Part shown: piece after piece, positions 19,323 to 29,627 of the stretch
Layout of the letters: each line of letters begins with the position of its first letter
How positions within the stretch are numbered: position 1 is the first letter of the stretch
From: Algisphaera agarilytica
Lineage (GTDB): Bacteria > Planctomycetota > Phycisphaerae > Phycisphaerales > Phycisphaeraceae
DNA length: 64,000 bases
Direction of reading: 5' to 3'
Assembly (NCBI RefSeq): GCF_014207595.1
Contig: NZ_JACHGY010000001.1
Location: forward strand, 806,001-870,000
Notes under the pieces: model-generated
What the model was told of the DNA's origin: nothing
The model's input: only the letters and a program-made list of their open reading frames with translations
The model's database searches: none
Translations under genes and position numbers: made by a program

Positions 19323-19413
19323 GCCTTGCAGGCCGAGCCCGAACCGGCCATACTCAGGCGAACATCTAAGCCACGTAACCGAAATGCGTGGCGCATTCGC
19401 AAGGGGTTCATAC

Positions 19414-19821
19414 ATGGCACAGGTTTTGGTTAACGTTTTGGCACAGTCCAACGGCGGCGATGCCGTTGCGATGATTATCGGTCTGCTGTTCTTTCTTATC
19501 TACCTCGGCCTCATCGTCGTGGTCATCGCCGGGGGCTGGCAGATGTTCGTGAAAGCGGGTCAGCCGGGCTGGGGAGTGATCATCCCGATCTACAACATCT
19601 ACTTGGTCTGCAAGATCGTCGGTCGCCCCGGGTGGTGGACCATCCTGATGTTTGTGCCTCTCGTTAGTGTAATCATCGGCATCATCCTGGCGATCGATCT
19701 GGCCAAGTCGTTCGGACGCGGGGTTGGAACCGCGATCGGACTGATCCTCCTCGGCTTCATCTTCATCCCGATCCTGGGTTTCGGCAGCGCCGAATACGAA
19801 GGTCCCGCTGCCGCGATGTAA
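19414..19821 (+). CDS. DUF5684-type small membrane protein
   Basis: A 135-residue integral membrane protein with four predicted helices (for example GLLFFLIYLGLIVVVIAGGW and WTILMFVPLVSVIIGIILAI). The linking motif FVKAGQPGWGVIIPIYNIY, then IVGRPGWW, is the hallmark of the DUF5684 family, of unknown function. ATG at 19414 is chosen because AAGGGG lies just upstream and the first helix follows. The longer frame overlapping ogt is a shadow. Confidence 0.8.
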   Translation: MAQVLVNVLAQSNGGDAVAMIIGLLFFLIYLGLIVVVIAGGWQMFVKAGQPGWGVIIPIYNIYLVCKIVGRPGWWTILMFVPLVSVIIGIILAIDLAKSFGRGVGTAIGLILLGFIFIPILGFGSAEYEGPAAAM

Positions 19822-19845
19822 ACCAACGCTTTCCCCGCGTCACCT

Positions 19846-20487
19846 ATGCCGCCGATCAAACTGCAACCACCCGAGTGGCGAACAGTACCCGAGCACTGCG
19901 CGGCCTGCGGTTACGCTCTGAAAGGCCTGGCCACGCCCGGCTCGTGCCCCGAATGCGGGACGCCATATGACGATCAAACGCTGGTCATGATCGGTATGCC
20001 CCGCCGAGGGAGCACGACAAGCCCCCTGCGTCGAATCCTTTGGGGGGTGATCATGGCCGTCGCGCTGCTCTGGCTCAACTGCATCGGCTTCTTTGTGATC
20101 GATCCAACGATCTTCGGCATCGTGGGCGTAGGCTGGATCATCGGGCTCATCGCCATGCTGTCTACCGGCAAACGCGAGCGATCCGCCACCCAGCCTTTGA
20201 TCTTCACGGCCGGTGGCTTTGGCATCGCATCGGACGAAACCACCGACGCCAGCCGAACGTTGCAATCATGGTCCGAAGTCAACTGCTTCAACCTGACCCG
20301 CATCGGGGCCAAGTGGTACCGATTACGGATCGGCAACGCCAAAGACCCTGAGCGAATCCACACCGATGGTCAACTTCGATCGGTCAAGTTCGAAGCAGGC
20401 GTGCGCTGCGACGACGATCAAGCCAACCGAGTCCGCGACACGATCACCCACCACCTACGTCACTATTCATATCCCCCCGCTGCCTGA
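19846..20487 (+). CDS. Zinc-ribbon membrane protein, unknown function
   Basis: A 213-residue protein. Two CxxC pairs at the N-terminus (CAACGYAL and CPECGTPY) form a zinc ribbon often seen on planctomycete membrane proteins. Two transmembrane helices follow (ILWGVIMAVALLWLNCIGFF and a second at ~85-100), then a soluble PH-like region of ~110 residues. It starts 25 bp after the DUF5684 gene, so co-transcription is likely. I do not recognise a named family. Confidence 0.65.
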   Translation: MPPIKLQPPEWRTVPEHCAACGYALKGLATPGSCPECGTPYDDQTLVMIGMPRRGSTTSPLRRILWGVIMAVALLWLNCIGFFVIDPTIFGIVGVGWIIGLIAMLSTGKRERSATQPLIFTAGGFGIASDETTDASRTLQSWSEVNCFNLTRIGAKWYRLRIGNAKDPERIHTDGQLRSVKFEAGVRCDDDQANRVRDTITHHLRHYSYPPAA

Positions 20488-20496
20488 GCCAAGGCG

Positions 20497-20952
20497 TCAC
20501 GCGGCGCTCGAGGCCTTGATCACTTCCGGATCGATAAACTCGTCGATCTGGATCATCTGATCGAAGCGGAATCCGATCTCATGGCTCTTGCCCGAGACGA
20601 GCCGGCACCAGCTCACCTTGCCCGACATCGCGACACTCTCGCCGTGGCGGGTCTGCAACGCGATGTGGCAGGGCGTGTCCGGGTACAGGAAGCTCAGGTG
20701 CAGGAAGCCCATGCCCCCCGAAGAGAGGTTGCGCGACCGCACGAGGTGCGACGTCTTCTGACCGCCCGGGTGGATGACCCGCAGGGCCACCTTCGTAACG
20801 TGGGGGTAGCGCTTGATATCCAGGTCACGCCGATCACGGGTCGCGGGGACCGTCGGGCCCTTGCCCGCTTCGAGGCTCGAGATCAGCGTGCCCCATTGCT
20901 TCTCCGTCAGCTTCAGGGAACTGTTCAAAATATCGTTCGGATTCGCGCTCAT
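20497..20952 (-). CDS. PilZ domain protein
   Basis: A 151-residue protein. RRDLDIKRY in mid-protein and RSRNLSSGGMGFLH about 35 residues later fit the PilZ c-di-GMP-binding pattern RxxxR...D/NxSxxG. The first arginine cluster (TRDRRDLDIKR) is displaced from the usual spacing, so nucleotide binding should be tested. The start at 20952 is supported by GAGAGGG upstream. It is convergent with the zinc-ribbon protein. A single domain suggests an adaptor for motility or polysaccharide secretion. Confidence 0.8.
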   Translation of the reverse strand: MSANPNDILNSSLKLTEKQWGTLISSLEAGKGPTVPATRDRRDLDIKRYPHVTKVALRVIHPGGQKTSHLVRSRNLSSGGMGFLHLSFLYPDTPCHIALQTRHGESVAMSGKVSWCRLVSGKSHEIGFRFDQMIQIDEFIDPEVIKASSAA

Positions 20953-21049
20953 AGACCCTCTCAGGATGACTGCAGATTTATCGGAGATTTCACGGCACCG
21001 AATAAGGCGCGCCTCTGACAAAATCGCCGCGATCTGTCATGATCCGTTC

Positions 21050-21355
21050 ATGGCCAGCCCCTCCCTGCAGATCGAAGACACGCCCAACCCCCAAGCGATG
21101 AAATTCATCGCCGAACGTCCGTTTTCCCCTCTCCCGATAGCGGAAAACGCGCCCGCGAGAATGCGTAGTTACCGATCCGCGGAAGACGCCCAGGCCGCCG
21201 AAGACGCGTTGGCGGTCGCCGTGTTTGCCGCGGGGCCGATCGTGTCGGTGATGGTCGTGGCGAACTTTGTGACCGTGAACAAAAAACCCTCGGGCCGATG
21301 GTCACGGCTGCAGCCAAAAGTCGAAGCCGCGCTTCGGCCTTTTCTCGAGGGATAA
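21050..21355 (+). CDS. Nfu N-terminal (scaffold-like) domain protein
   Basis: A 101-residue protein. The opening LQIEDTPNPQAMKFI matches the Nfu_N domain, which in mitochondrial Nfu1 precedes the CxxC Fe-S scaffold. Here the CxxC domain is absent, so this is a stand-alone Nfu_N protein; the role of such forms is unknown, possibly a helper in Fe-S delivery. ATG at 21050 starts the domain. Confidence 0.8.
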   Translation: MASPSLQIEDTPNPQAMKFIAERPFSPLPIAENAPARMRSYRSAEDAQAAEDALAVAVFAAGPIVSVMVVANFVTVNKKPSGRWSRLQPKVEAALRPFLEG

Positions 21356-21421
21356 TCGCTCTCACCTCACGCCACCATGTACGAATGCTGAAGACCGGAG
21401 CATCACAACCCGTGCTGCGGA

Positions 21422-22831
21422 TCAGGGCTCCAGGATCGGCTCGATGATCTCGACCAATTCCGCGGTGGCGGCGCTGATCGCTTCGATGTCTTGCCCCGCC
21501 TTGCCCAGCGCCTTGAACGTCTTGCTCAGCGCGGTCCGCTGTTCGTCCGTCAGCGGATTCATCGCCCCGGCCTGGGCCTGATCAACCTCCAGCGCGCCGC
21601 GCTGCGCGTGGGTCCGCCCGGCGACCAACGCGTGGTGGTACCGCGCCCGTCCCAGCAACACGAACGGGAAGTTCGGGTTCCGTGTCGGGCCGCACCGCAA
21701 TAGCTTGCCGCCCAACGGCTGATTCATCAGCTTGAAATCCGCCAACCGGCCCGCGCCCAGGTAGCCCATCGTCCCGCCGACCACCGCACCGATCGCCGCG
21801 CCGAGGAACAGGCTCGATCCGCCCGCCGCCACGTCCAGCGCCCCGCCCGCAGCCGCACCCCCGCCCGCTCCCGCGAGCACCAGGTCCTTTCGGCGCAGAC
21901 CAAACAACAGCCACGCGTCTTCCGAAAACAGGTCGGCCACCAGCGACTCGACGTCCTCGCCCGAATCCGCCTCGCGCCGGTCCAGGCCGTGGTGGTCGTA
22001 GATCGACTCGACCCGCTCGCGTCCGCGCTTCTCGCGTCGGCGAAGCTTGCCCTTGAAGTCTTCCAGCAAGCCGGGCTGGAACTTCTTGGGGTCGTCATCG
22101 GGGCCGACCTTCTTGGTCACCGAAAGCGTGAGCCCGTCGGCCAGCAGCGTGGCGATCTCCTGGGCCGACTCGTGACGCCTCCGCTGACGGTCGGCGTCGA
22201 GGGCCTGCACCGCGGTGTCCAGCGGCTGCCGCCACTCTTCTTTGAGCTGGCCGAACGCACGCAGCAGCTCGAGCCGCTTATCGAACTCCGCGGTCACGGC
22301 GTTAAACACGCGCACGATCTTGAAATATTGGCCAAGCGCCGAGCGCCACGCCTCGATGTAGTCCGCTTCGCCGATGGGGTTGATCAGCGCCAGGCTCGGC
22401 CGACCGGTCCAGCGGAGGATCTCCATCTCCGCCTCGTACTCCGGGCCGTAGGGCACCGAGCCGTCGACGACGTATAAGATGCCCGCGGGCTGCTCGTCGT
22501 CGATCAGGGGACGCAGCAGCTCGACTTCATCGGGGTAGGCATCAGAGCGTTCGTGTTCGGTCACAAAGTCGCGCACGACCGCGCCGTGTTGATCGGCCGT
22601 GGTCTGGCGCTGCGTCATCCAGTCCAGTGCCCGCCGAGCGCGTTGGAAGCCGGGGGTGTCGATCAGGGTGTATAGCGTGTTGCCGTCGACCGACATCGGG
22701 AACTCGCGAGAGCGCGTCGTCGTGCCGGGCTCGGGCGCGACGCGCACCGCGTCGTCCGCCGCGAGCGTTGCGACGATGCTCGACTTGCCTTTGTTGGGGT
22801 GGCCCACCACCGCGAATCGTGGCTCGCTCAC
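21422..22831 (-). CDS. GTPase with DUF3482-like domain
   Basis: A 469-residue protein. The G domain lies at the N-terminus: G1 GHPNKGKSS, a Thr switch region (EPGTTTRSREF), G3 DTPGF and a G4-like region lacking a clean NKxD (LINPIG instead). A helical middle is followed by a Gly-rich hydrophobic stretch (FLGAAIGAVVGGTMGYLGAG) that could associate with membrane. GTG at 22831 overlaps the TGA of the upstream gene (GTGA), fixing the start. Such GTPase/DUF2868 pairs recur in bacteria, with unknown function. Confidence 0.82.
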   Translation of the reverse strand: MSEPRFAVVGHPNKGKSSIVATLAADDAVRVAPEPGTTTRSREFPMSVDGNTLYTLIDTPGFQRARRALDWMTQRQTTADQHGAVVRDFVTEHERSDAYPDEVELLRPLIDDEQPAGILYVVDGSVPYGPEYEAEMEILRWTGRPSLALINPIGEADYIEAWRSALGQYFKIVRVFNAVTAEFDKRLELLRAFGQLKEEWRQPLDTAVQALDADRQRRRHESAQEIATLLADGLTLSVTKKVGPDDDPKKFQPGLLEDFKGKLRRREKRGRERVESIYDHHGLDRREADSGEDVESLVADLFSEDAWLLFGLRRKDLVLAGAGGGAAAGGALDVAAGGSSLFLGAAIGAVVGGTMGYLGAGRLADFKLMNQPLGGKLLRCGPTRNPNFPFVLLGRARYHHALVAGRTHAQRGALEVDQAQAGAMNPLTDEQRTALSKTFKALGKAGQDIEAISAATAELVEIIEPILEP

Positions 22832-24264
22832 GGCGTCCCCCCTTCGGCTTGCCCGGCTTCGTCCATCACCATCCGCAGCCACGGGTCACCCACGCTGGCG
22901 AGTTTCTTCTTCCACACCGCGTGGTCGCCTTGGCCGATGGGCTGCACCTCGATCGAACGGCCGTCGCCGAGGGCGCGGCGCAGATCACCCAGAAAATCCA
23001 GGAACTCCAGCACCGGCGGCTCCCACGCCTTGACCCGGATCAGCACCGGATGTTCAGGCGCTTGCGCGGCCGCGGCTTCGATCGTCTGCCGATCCTCGTC
23101 GAGCGATCGCCCGCCACCCGCGTCCAGCGCCTGGCCGTCATACGCCGCCTCCGCCCAGCGGATCACACAGCCCGCTTGCGACGAGGGCGTTGCGTCCATG
23201 CTGTCCGCGGCGCTGCTCGACGCGGCGCCTTCGTGTTCGCTGGCACGCGTCTCCACCACCGCCGCGGTCATACGGCCGAGCACGCGATCGGCCCCGGGCG
23301 TGTGCACCATCGCCTTCACCACCGCGCCGCGCAGCCGCCATTGCGTGAACACCAACGTGACGAAACGCGGCACCACGCCGTAGACCAGCATCGCCATGAC
23401 GAGGAAAGGCCACCACTTGGCCGACTCCTCCGCCGCCACGCCCAACTCGAAGTTCTCCGCGCGGTAGGTCTGCGTCGCTTCCACCAATGCCAACGGCGGC
23501 ACCGCGTCCTGCCAGGCCATCGCCCAAGGCGTCGCCAACGCCGAAGTCAGCCCGTGCATCTGCTCGGCGTCCACCTGCAGCGTCGTGCTCCAACCAAATC
23601 CCAGGTCGCTGAACACGATCAGCTGCAGCGCCCCGCACACCGCCGCGAGGTTGAACGCCAAGGCCATCGACTGCGACCACGCCAAGAGCTGCCACTTCTG
23701 CACCGCGTGGTACACGCGTTGATGCGCCTGCCCACGCCCCAGGATCTGCTGCACCGTGTCGCGCGTCTCGCCGGGCAGCCAACGCGCCACCAGCGTCGCG
23801 AGCTTCGCCGGGCTCAGGTCGCGCAGCCACGCCGACCCCGGCACCCGGCCCGGCAGCGCCGCCACGCCGAACAGCCCCAGCGTCACCGCCTGCAGCACCA
23901 CGAACACCGCGATGATCCGCACCACGTTCACCGGCGTCGAGCCGTCGTAGTAGAACAAGCCCATCGCCGCCACATACCCCAGCAGCAACCCGATCCCCAC
24001 CGCGATCAACCCGACCAGCCGCAGCCCGTCGCCGCCTCGGTGGGGGCTGTCGGGGATCGCGTCCAGCCAGGCGGTCAGCCGCCGTGCCCGCGTGGGCGTG
24101 TCCAGCGGCTCTTGGCTTGCCTCGAATCCCAATTCCTTGCCGATGCCGCGGTCACGGGTCCGCAGCCGCTCCAACGGTTCGGCCTCGTCGCGATGCAGCT
24201 GCGTCGCCAGGTCCAGGAGCGTGCCGGGTTGAGGTTTGGGAAGCCGGGGCATGAGTCGATCCAT
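22828..24264 (-). CDS. DUF2868 domain membrane protein
   Basis: A 478-residue protein with a paired-helix membrane region near residues 85-145 (LRLVGLIAVGIGLLLGYVAAMGLFYY is one long hydrophobic run), two later hydrophobic segments and a soluble C-terminal half. WSQSMALAFNLAA and the FGWSTTLQ region are family landmarks of DUF2868. The start at 24264 is chosen because the earlier ATG adds only Arg-rich, unconserved residues. It is translationally coupled to the following GTPase, so the two probably form a membrane-associated complex. Confidence 0.8.
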   Translation of the reverse strand: MDRLMPRLPKPQPGTLLDLATQLHRDEAEPLERLRTRDRGIGKELGFEASQEPLDTPTRARRLTAWLDAIPDSPHRGGDGLRLVGLIAVGIGLLLGYVAAMGLFYYDGSTPVNVVRIIAVFVVLQAVTLGLFGVAALPGRVPGSAWLRDLSPAKLATLVARWLPGETRDTVQQILGRGQAHQRVYHAVQKWQLLAWSQSMALAFNLAAVCGALQLIVFSDLGFGWSTTLQVDAEQMHGLTSALATPWAMAWQDAVPPLALVEATQTYRAENFELGVAAEESAKWWPFLVMAMLVYGVVPRFVTLVFTQWRLRGAVVKAMVHTPGADRVLGRMTAAVVETRASEHEGAASSSAADSMDATPSSQAGCVIRWAEAAYDGQALDAGGGRSLDEDRQTIEAAAAQAPEHPVLIRVKAWEPPVLEFLDFLGDLRRALGDGRSIEVQPIGQGDHAVWKKKLASVGDPWLRMVMDEAGQAEGGTP

Positions 24265-24393
24265 GATCGGCCACCGCCCGCCGCAACGCAACGTCCGCCG
24301 GTGGATCATGCCCTGTTCTGTGTATCGTTTTTGCAGGGTAAGATAGAGAGGCTAGGTCTCTTCGCTGATCTGAATGACTAGAAGGGGTTTGTT

Positions 24394-26115
24394 TTGCCGA
24401 TCGATCTGGACTGCCCATCTTGCGGAAGGACGCTGCGTGTCGACGACAAGTACGCCGGCCGACGCGGGACGTGCCCGGCCTGCAAGAGCCCGCTGCTGAT
24501 CCCCGAGGACAGCCCGCTCCTGGAGATCCTCCCCGAAGACCGACGCACCTACGACAACGTCATCCTTCCTTCGCCCAAGCCCGCGCCCCCGCCAGCTCCG
24601 AAGCAGGACCCGGCGGAAGAAGCCGAGGAGTGGCGTGACCCCCGGCTGGTGCGGTTGGACCGTCTGCGCGAAGAGGAAGAAGCCGCCAAGCGCCCGCCGT
24701 GGTGGAACCGGCCGTTCCTCGATCTGTTTGGTGTGAAGCTTACGCCGCTGGTGATGATCCTGATCCCGCTAATGTTGGCGGGGGTCGGTTTCTGGTACGC
24801 CCGCAGCGCGGGCCAGCCCGCCAAGGTCATCAACGCCTCGCCCGTGTTCGTCGTCGAGGTGCTGCACACCGGCGACACGCTCAAGCCCGTCGGCAGCTCG
24901 ACCGCCAAGTCACTGCTGGGCGGCGGGTTCCAGGGCATGGGCGCGAGCGGCGGCAGCGGCCCGGTCACGCCGTACACCGCGCCGACGGGCAAGACCCGGA
25001 CGAACGTGTTTTCGGTGGGCGGTCGAGATCAACTCGTGGTCACCCAGGCCGACCCCGACGGCGACTACGTGCTGCTGGAGATCGCGCTGCAGCAAAAGAT
25101 CATCAACAACCTCGGCCAGTTCTCGGGGTACGACTCGATCCTCAAAGAGGGCGAGTTCGAGCTACGCCGCATCAGCGACCCGCCGGGCGCGGGGACGACC
25201 GGCCGACTGGTGAGTGCGACGTTCGATCAGCCGATCGACCTCGACCTCGCCGGGGCGAACACAAGCAACTACCGCGCCCTGTTCCCCGCCTCGGCCAAGC
25301 CCGACCGAGTCACGGAAGACAAGATCCCCGGCGTGGTCAACGGCGAGGCCGAGTACGCCCTGAGCCGGACCCAGGGCACCATCAGTTTCACCGCGTCGCG
25401 CAGCGTGCAGGGCTACCCCGCCATGAAGGGCCTCAACGCGACGGGCAAGCTCGTGACCACGCATGCGGACAAGGACGGCCCGACCGTCACCGCCGACTAC
25501 CAGGGCGGCACGCTCAACGTGAGCTGGGACCCCGGGGCCCAGGCGCACTGGACGGTGCCGAAGATGGTGGAGAAGACGCGCACCTCGCCGTGGGACCGCT
25601 ACACGTTTTCGCTGCTGTTCCCCCGGCCGGACACCGCGGGCAAGTACAAGCTCTCGTTCGCGGGTAAAGACGTGGCGACGGTGAAGCTCGGCCGGGCCAA
25701 GCAGCCCAGCGCCCCCGCCCCTTCGCCGATCGCCTCGCAGCGTCCGGGCGGCCCGCAGGCGGCGTCGAAACAATCCAGTTCACCGCTGGCATACTTCGAC
25801 GTCCTGCGTGACGCCAAGAGTCAAGCCAATGGTCTGGTCTCGGCCAACAACATGCGGCAGATCGGCATCGCGCTGCAGACCTACATGGATCAGAACAACG
25901 GCCGATTCCCCGACACGCTGCTGCAGCTGCGTGAGGTGTTCCCCCAGCTCGACCAGGTCATGGAGAACCCCCGCACCGGCGACCGCCCCGGGTTCATCTA
26001 CGAGAAGCCCCCGCCGGGCAGCGCACCTTCACGCACCCCGGTGCTCTACGAATCCCTCAACGGCCAGAAAGACCCCGACGGCGCGGTGTTGTACGGCGAC
26101 GGTAGCATCCGTTAA
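24394..26115 (+). CDS. Zinc-ribbon membrane protein with prepilin-like C-terminal segment
   Basis: A 573-residue protein starting at TTG with AAGGGG upstream. The N-terminus is a CPSCG...CPACK zinc ribbon (residues 7-32). It is followed by a Pro-rich linker, one transmembrane helix (~116-136) and a large extracytoplasmic beta-rich region. The last ~90 residues (NNMRQIGIALQTYMDQNNGR, FPDTLLQL) resemble the post-helix portion of DUF1559/type II prepilin-like proteins. The family is not recognised; an envelope or secretion role is possible. It is divergent from the DUF2868 pair. Confidence 0.65.
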   Translation: MPIDLDCPSCGRTLRVDDKYAGRRGTCPACKSPLLIPEDSPLLEILPEDRRTYDNVILPSPKPAPPPAPKQDPAEEAEEWRDPRLVRLDRLREEEEAAKRPPWWNRPFLDLFGVKLTPLVMILIPLMLAGVGFWYARSAGQPAKVINASPVFVVEVLHTGDTLKPVGSSTAKSLLGGGFQGMGASGGSGPVTPYTAPTGKTRTNVFSVGGRDQLVVTQADPDGDYVLLEIALQQKIINNLGQFSGYDSILKEGEFELRRISDPPGAGTTGRLVSATFDQPIDLDLAGANTSNYRALFPASAKPDRVTEDKIPGVVNGEAEYALSRTQGTISFTASRSVQGYPAMKGLNATGKLVTTHADKDGPTVTADYQGGTLNVSWDPGAQAHWTVPKMVEKTRTSPWDRYTFSLLFPRPDTAGKYKLSFAGKDVATVKLGRAKQPSAPAPSPIASQRPGGPQAASKQSSSPLAYFDVLRDAKSQANGLVSANNMRQIGIALQTYMDQNNGRFPDTLLQLREVFPQLDQVMENPRTGDRPGFIYEKPPPGSAPSRTPVLYESLNGQKDPDGAVLYGDGSIR

Positions 26116-26429
26116 GCCGCCGAGCCGCTTACACCCCGACGCCTACACATTCACGGTGGATCGCTTTACTCTCCTCCCTTGAGGTAGGGGCCGGGGGAGA
26201 GTGATTTGGCAAAGCCTCCGCCGCGTTGGGTGGCCGGGGCAGAGTCCGCGATGCCCCGGAACGCGTAACCAAGGCAGCGTTCAATGCATACGCTTCCGGG
26301 GCTTGTGGCGACATCGGAACTGGATGGGAGGGCGAGGCTACCTCCGAGCCGGGTGTGGCTAAAACTTCGCGGCTTGGCATGAGCCTCGCCCTCCCATCCA
26401 ACCGTGAAAAAATTAGCCCGGCTGTCGCC
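26116..26429. repeat. Repeat mosaic between genes
   Basis: This 314-bp gap holds three unrelated palindromic repeats in a row: a CCCTTGAGG-type unit (26169-26201), a CCGGGGC/GCCCCGG hairpin unit (26228-26265), and a 19-bp perfect inverted repeat (arms 26321-26339 and 26382-26400). I see no gene in it. It lies between the convergent 3' ends of the membrane protein and pckA. Confidence 0.8.
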
Positions 26430-28028
<1,599 letters not shown>

Positions 28029-28148
28029 CTTTCACCAGGCCAGAGGACCCACGACGATCCGTGTCGATCCGGAATCCAACGGGCGTGCCTGCATCGTAAC
28101 GCGCCGCATGATTGTGAACTGGCGAACACGCAGATTTCTTCCCATGCC

Positions 28149-28276
28149 TTACTCCCTCTCCCTCCGGGAGAGGGTTGGGGTGAGGGCACTGGACGTATAA
28201 CACGTTGGGAGCACATACGGACTCACGTTCCCCCTCCGACCGGCTTCGCCGGCCACCTCCCCCGATGGGGGAGGGG
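28149..28276. repeat. Two GC-rich palindromic repeats
   Basis: A CTCTCCCTCCGGGAGAGG palindrome with a trailing GGTTGGGGTGAGGGC run (28149-28188) and a compound repeat made of CCGGCTTCGCCGG inside CCCCCTC/GGGGGAGGGG (28229-28276). Both fit the family of C-rich/G-rich palindromes also found at 18657 and 26169. They lie downstream of the gene at 28281-29030. Confidence 0.7.
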
Positions 28277-28280
28277 TTGG

Positions 28281-29030
28281 CTACGACTTCAACGACGCAT
28301 ACGCATCGGCCAACAGCAACGCCGGAAGCACGGCCCCCGCCCCGCCCTCGATCTGCAGGTGCGTCTGCACATCGTGCAGCTGCTGCTCGCCGAACATGAT
28401 CGTGTCGGGGTTGGAGAGGAACGCCGCCAGGCCCCACGGCTGATAGGTCGTGTAGTCGGGCTGGGTGTGGTGCTGGTGGTAGTTGGTGATCTCGACGACG
28501 CGTTGTTGCCAGTCTTCTCGCTGATAGCGCTGGGCGAGCAGGTGCAGGGCGTGCACACCGACCATTTCGCGATAGGTCCAGAAGTCGATGCCGTCGTCGA
28601 GGGCTTGTTCGTGCAGCGAAGAGTCGCAGGTATTGGCGATGGCCTCGATCTTTGAGAAGGTGTCGGTCGACGGCGAGACGACTTCCCGCCAGAGGGTCAG
28701 CGATACATCTTCCTCATCGGTGGACCACTGCGGGGTGGCCGGGGCGCCCGCGGACGCAGCGAGGTGGAAGGCCAGGCACCGGTAGATCGGGCGGGAGTGC
28801 CCCCGTCCATCGGTGAAGTCGACATCCGCTTCGACCGGCGGCGCGGTGATCGTCAGCCCCGACTCGCCCAGGCGCTGGCGGGCAGCGGGGAGCATCTCGA
28901 TGAGACTGAAGACGCGTTGACCCTCCCGCGGCTTGTGCGGCGTCGCGTCCACCGCGATGTCGATCGCGTGGCGGGCCAGGCTCTGGACCATCGCGGCGTA
29001 CCGGCTAAGATCGTGTCCGCTGTTTTGCAT
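28281..29030 (-). CDS. Hypothetical protein
   Basis: A 249-residue, mostly helical soluble protein without signal or membrane segment. Notable stretches are HDLSRYAAMVQSLARHAIDI at the N-terminus, DFWTYREMVGVHALHLLAQR in the middle and a His/Gln-rich ITNYHQHHTQPD. I do not recognise a family. The start at 29030 is chosen because it begins coherent helical sequence and lies 28 bp from the divergent Rieske gene's ATG, so the two probably share a very compact promoter region. Confidence 0.6.
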   Translation of the reverse strand: MQNSGHDLSRYAAMVQSLARHAIDIAVDATPHKPREGQRVFSLIEMLPAARQRLGESGLTITAPPVEADVDFTDGRGHSRPIYRCLAFHLAASAGAPATPQWSTDEEDVSLTLWREVVSPSTDTFSKIEAIANTCDSSLHEQALDDGIDFWTYREMVGVHALHLLAQRYQREDWQQRVVEITNYHQHHTQPDYTTYQPWGLAAFLSNPDTIMFGEQQLHDVQTHLQIEGGAGAVLPALLLADAYASLKS

Positions 29031-29058
29031 ATGTGATTTATAGATCGGACGACCCGCC

Positions 29059-29388
29059 ATGCCCAACTGGACCGACCTCGGCACCGCCCAAGACTTCCCG
29101 CCCGACGCCCAGGTCTGCACCCACGCGACGATCGACGACGGCAAGAAACAGGAAGTCGTCGTCTTCAACATCAACGGCGAGTTGCACTGCATGGCCAACA
29201 TCTGCCCCCACGCCGGCCTGCCCCTGGGCGACGGCGAGCGACGCGGGCTCACCATCACCTGCCCCTACCACGGCTACACCTACAACATCCGCAACGGCAG
29301 CGACCTCGACGACCCCGAGTTCGGCCTGCCCGCCACCGTCTACCCCATCCGCGTCGAAGGCGACACCGTGCAGATCGACCTGGGCTGA
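29059..29388 (+). CDS. Rieske-type [2Fe-2S] ferredoxin
   Basis: A 109-residue single-domain Rieske protein. The cluster ligands are complete: Cys49-Pro-His51 (ICPHAGLPL) and Cys68-Pro-Tyr-His71 (TCPYHGYTY), the NirD/soluble-ferredoxin arrangement. It is probably an electron carrier for an oxygenase or reductase encoded elsewhere, since no oxygenase is adjacent. It has no signal peptide, so it is cytoplasmic. It is divergent from a gene of unknown function. Confidence 0.93.
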   Translation: MPNWTDLGTAQDFPPDAQVCTHATIDDGKKQEVVVFNINGELHCMANICPHAGLPLGDGERRGLTITCPYHGYTYNIRNGSDLDDPEFGLPATVYPIRVEGDTVQIDLG

Positions 29389-29433
29389 GGCGGATCGTCT
29401 GTCGATTTGAACCGCGGCCCAGGGGTTCGGTTC

Positions 29434-29536
29434 GGGTGGCCGGGGCAGAGCGGAGCGATGCCCCGGAAGGATGCGATTCACCCCTTGCTTCTCTTTTGTC
29501 GTTCCGGGGCATCGCTCCGCTCTGCCCCGGCCACCC
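29434..29536. repeat. Perfect 35-bp inverted repeat pair
   Basis: Left arm 29434-29468 and right arm 29502-29536 are exact reverse complements over 35 bp, with a 33-bp spacer. Each arm contains its own hairpin (CCGGGGCA/TGCCCCGG). A diverged single unit occurs at 26228-26265. It lies between the Rieske and nickel SOD genes. Confidence 0.9.
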
Positions 29537-29627
29537 GGCGATACGCAGACGCTATCGCGTGATAATTTTTCGTGATCGTCGCGGTTTTGTGCTGCGCGTC
29601 CGGTGTGCGGCTGCATAGGATGCGGGT

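Noticed and set aside
22627-24381. A 584-codon plus-strand frame over the GTPase/DUF2868 pair
   Set aside because: Arg/His/Pro-rich shadow of the coupled minus-strand genes, whose start/stop overlap is well supported.
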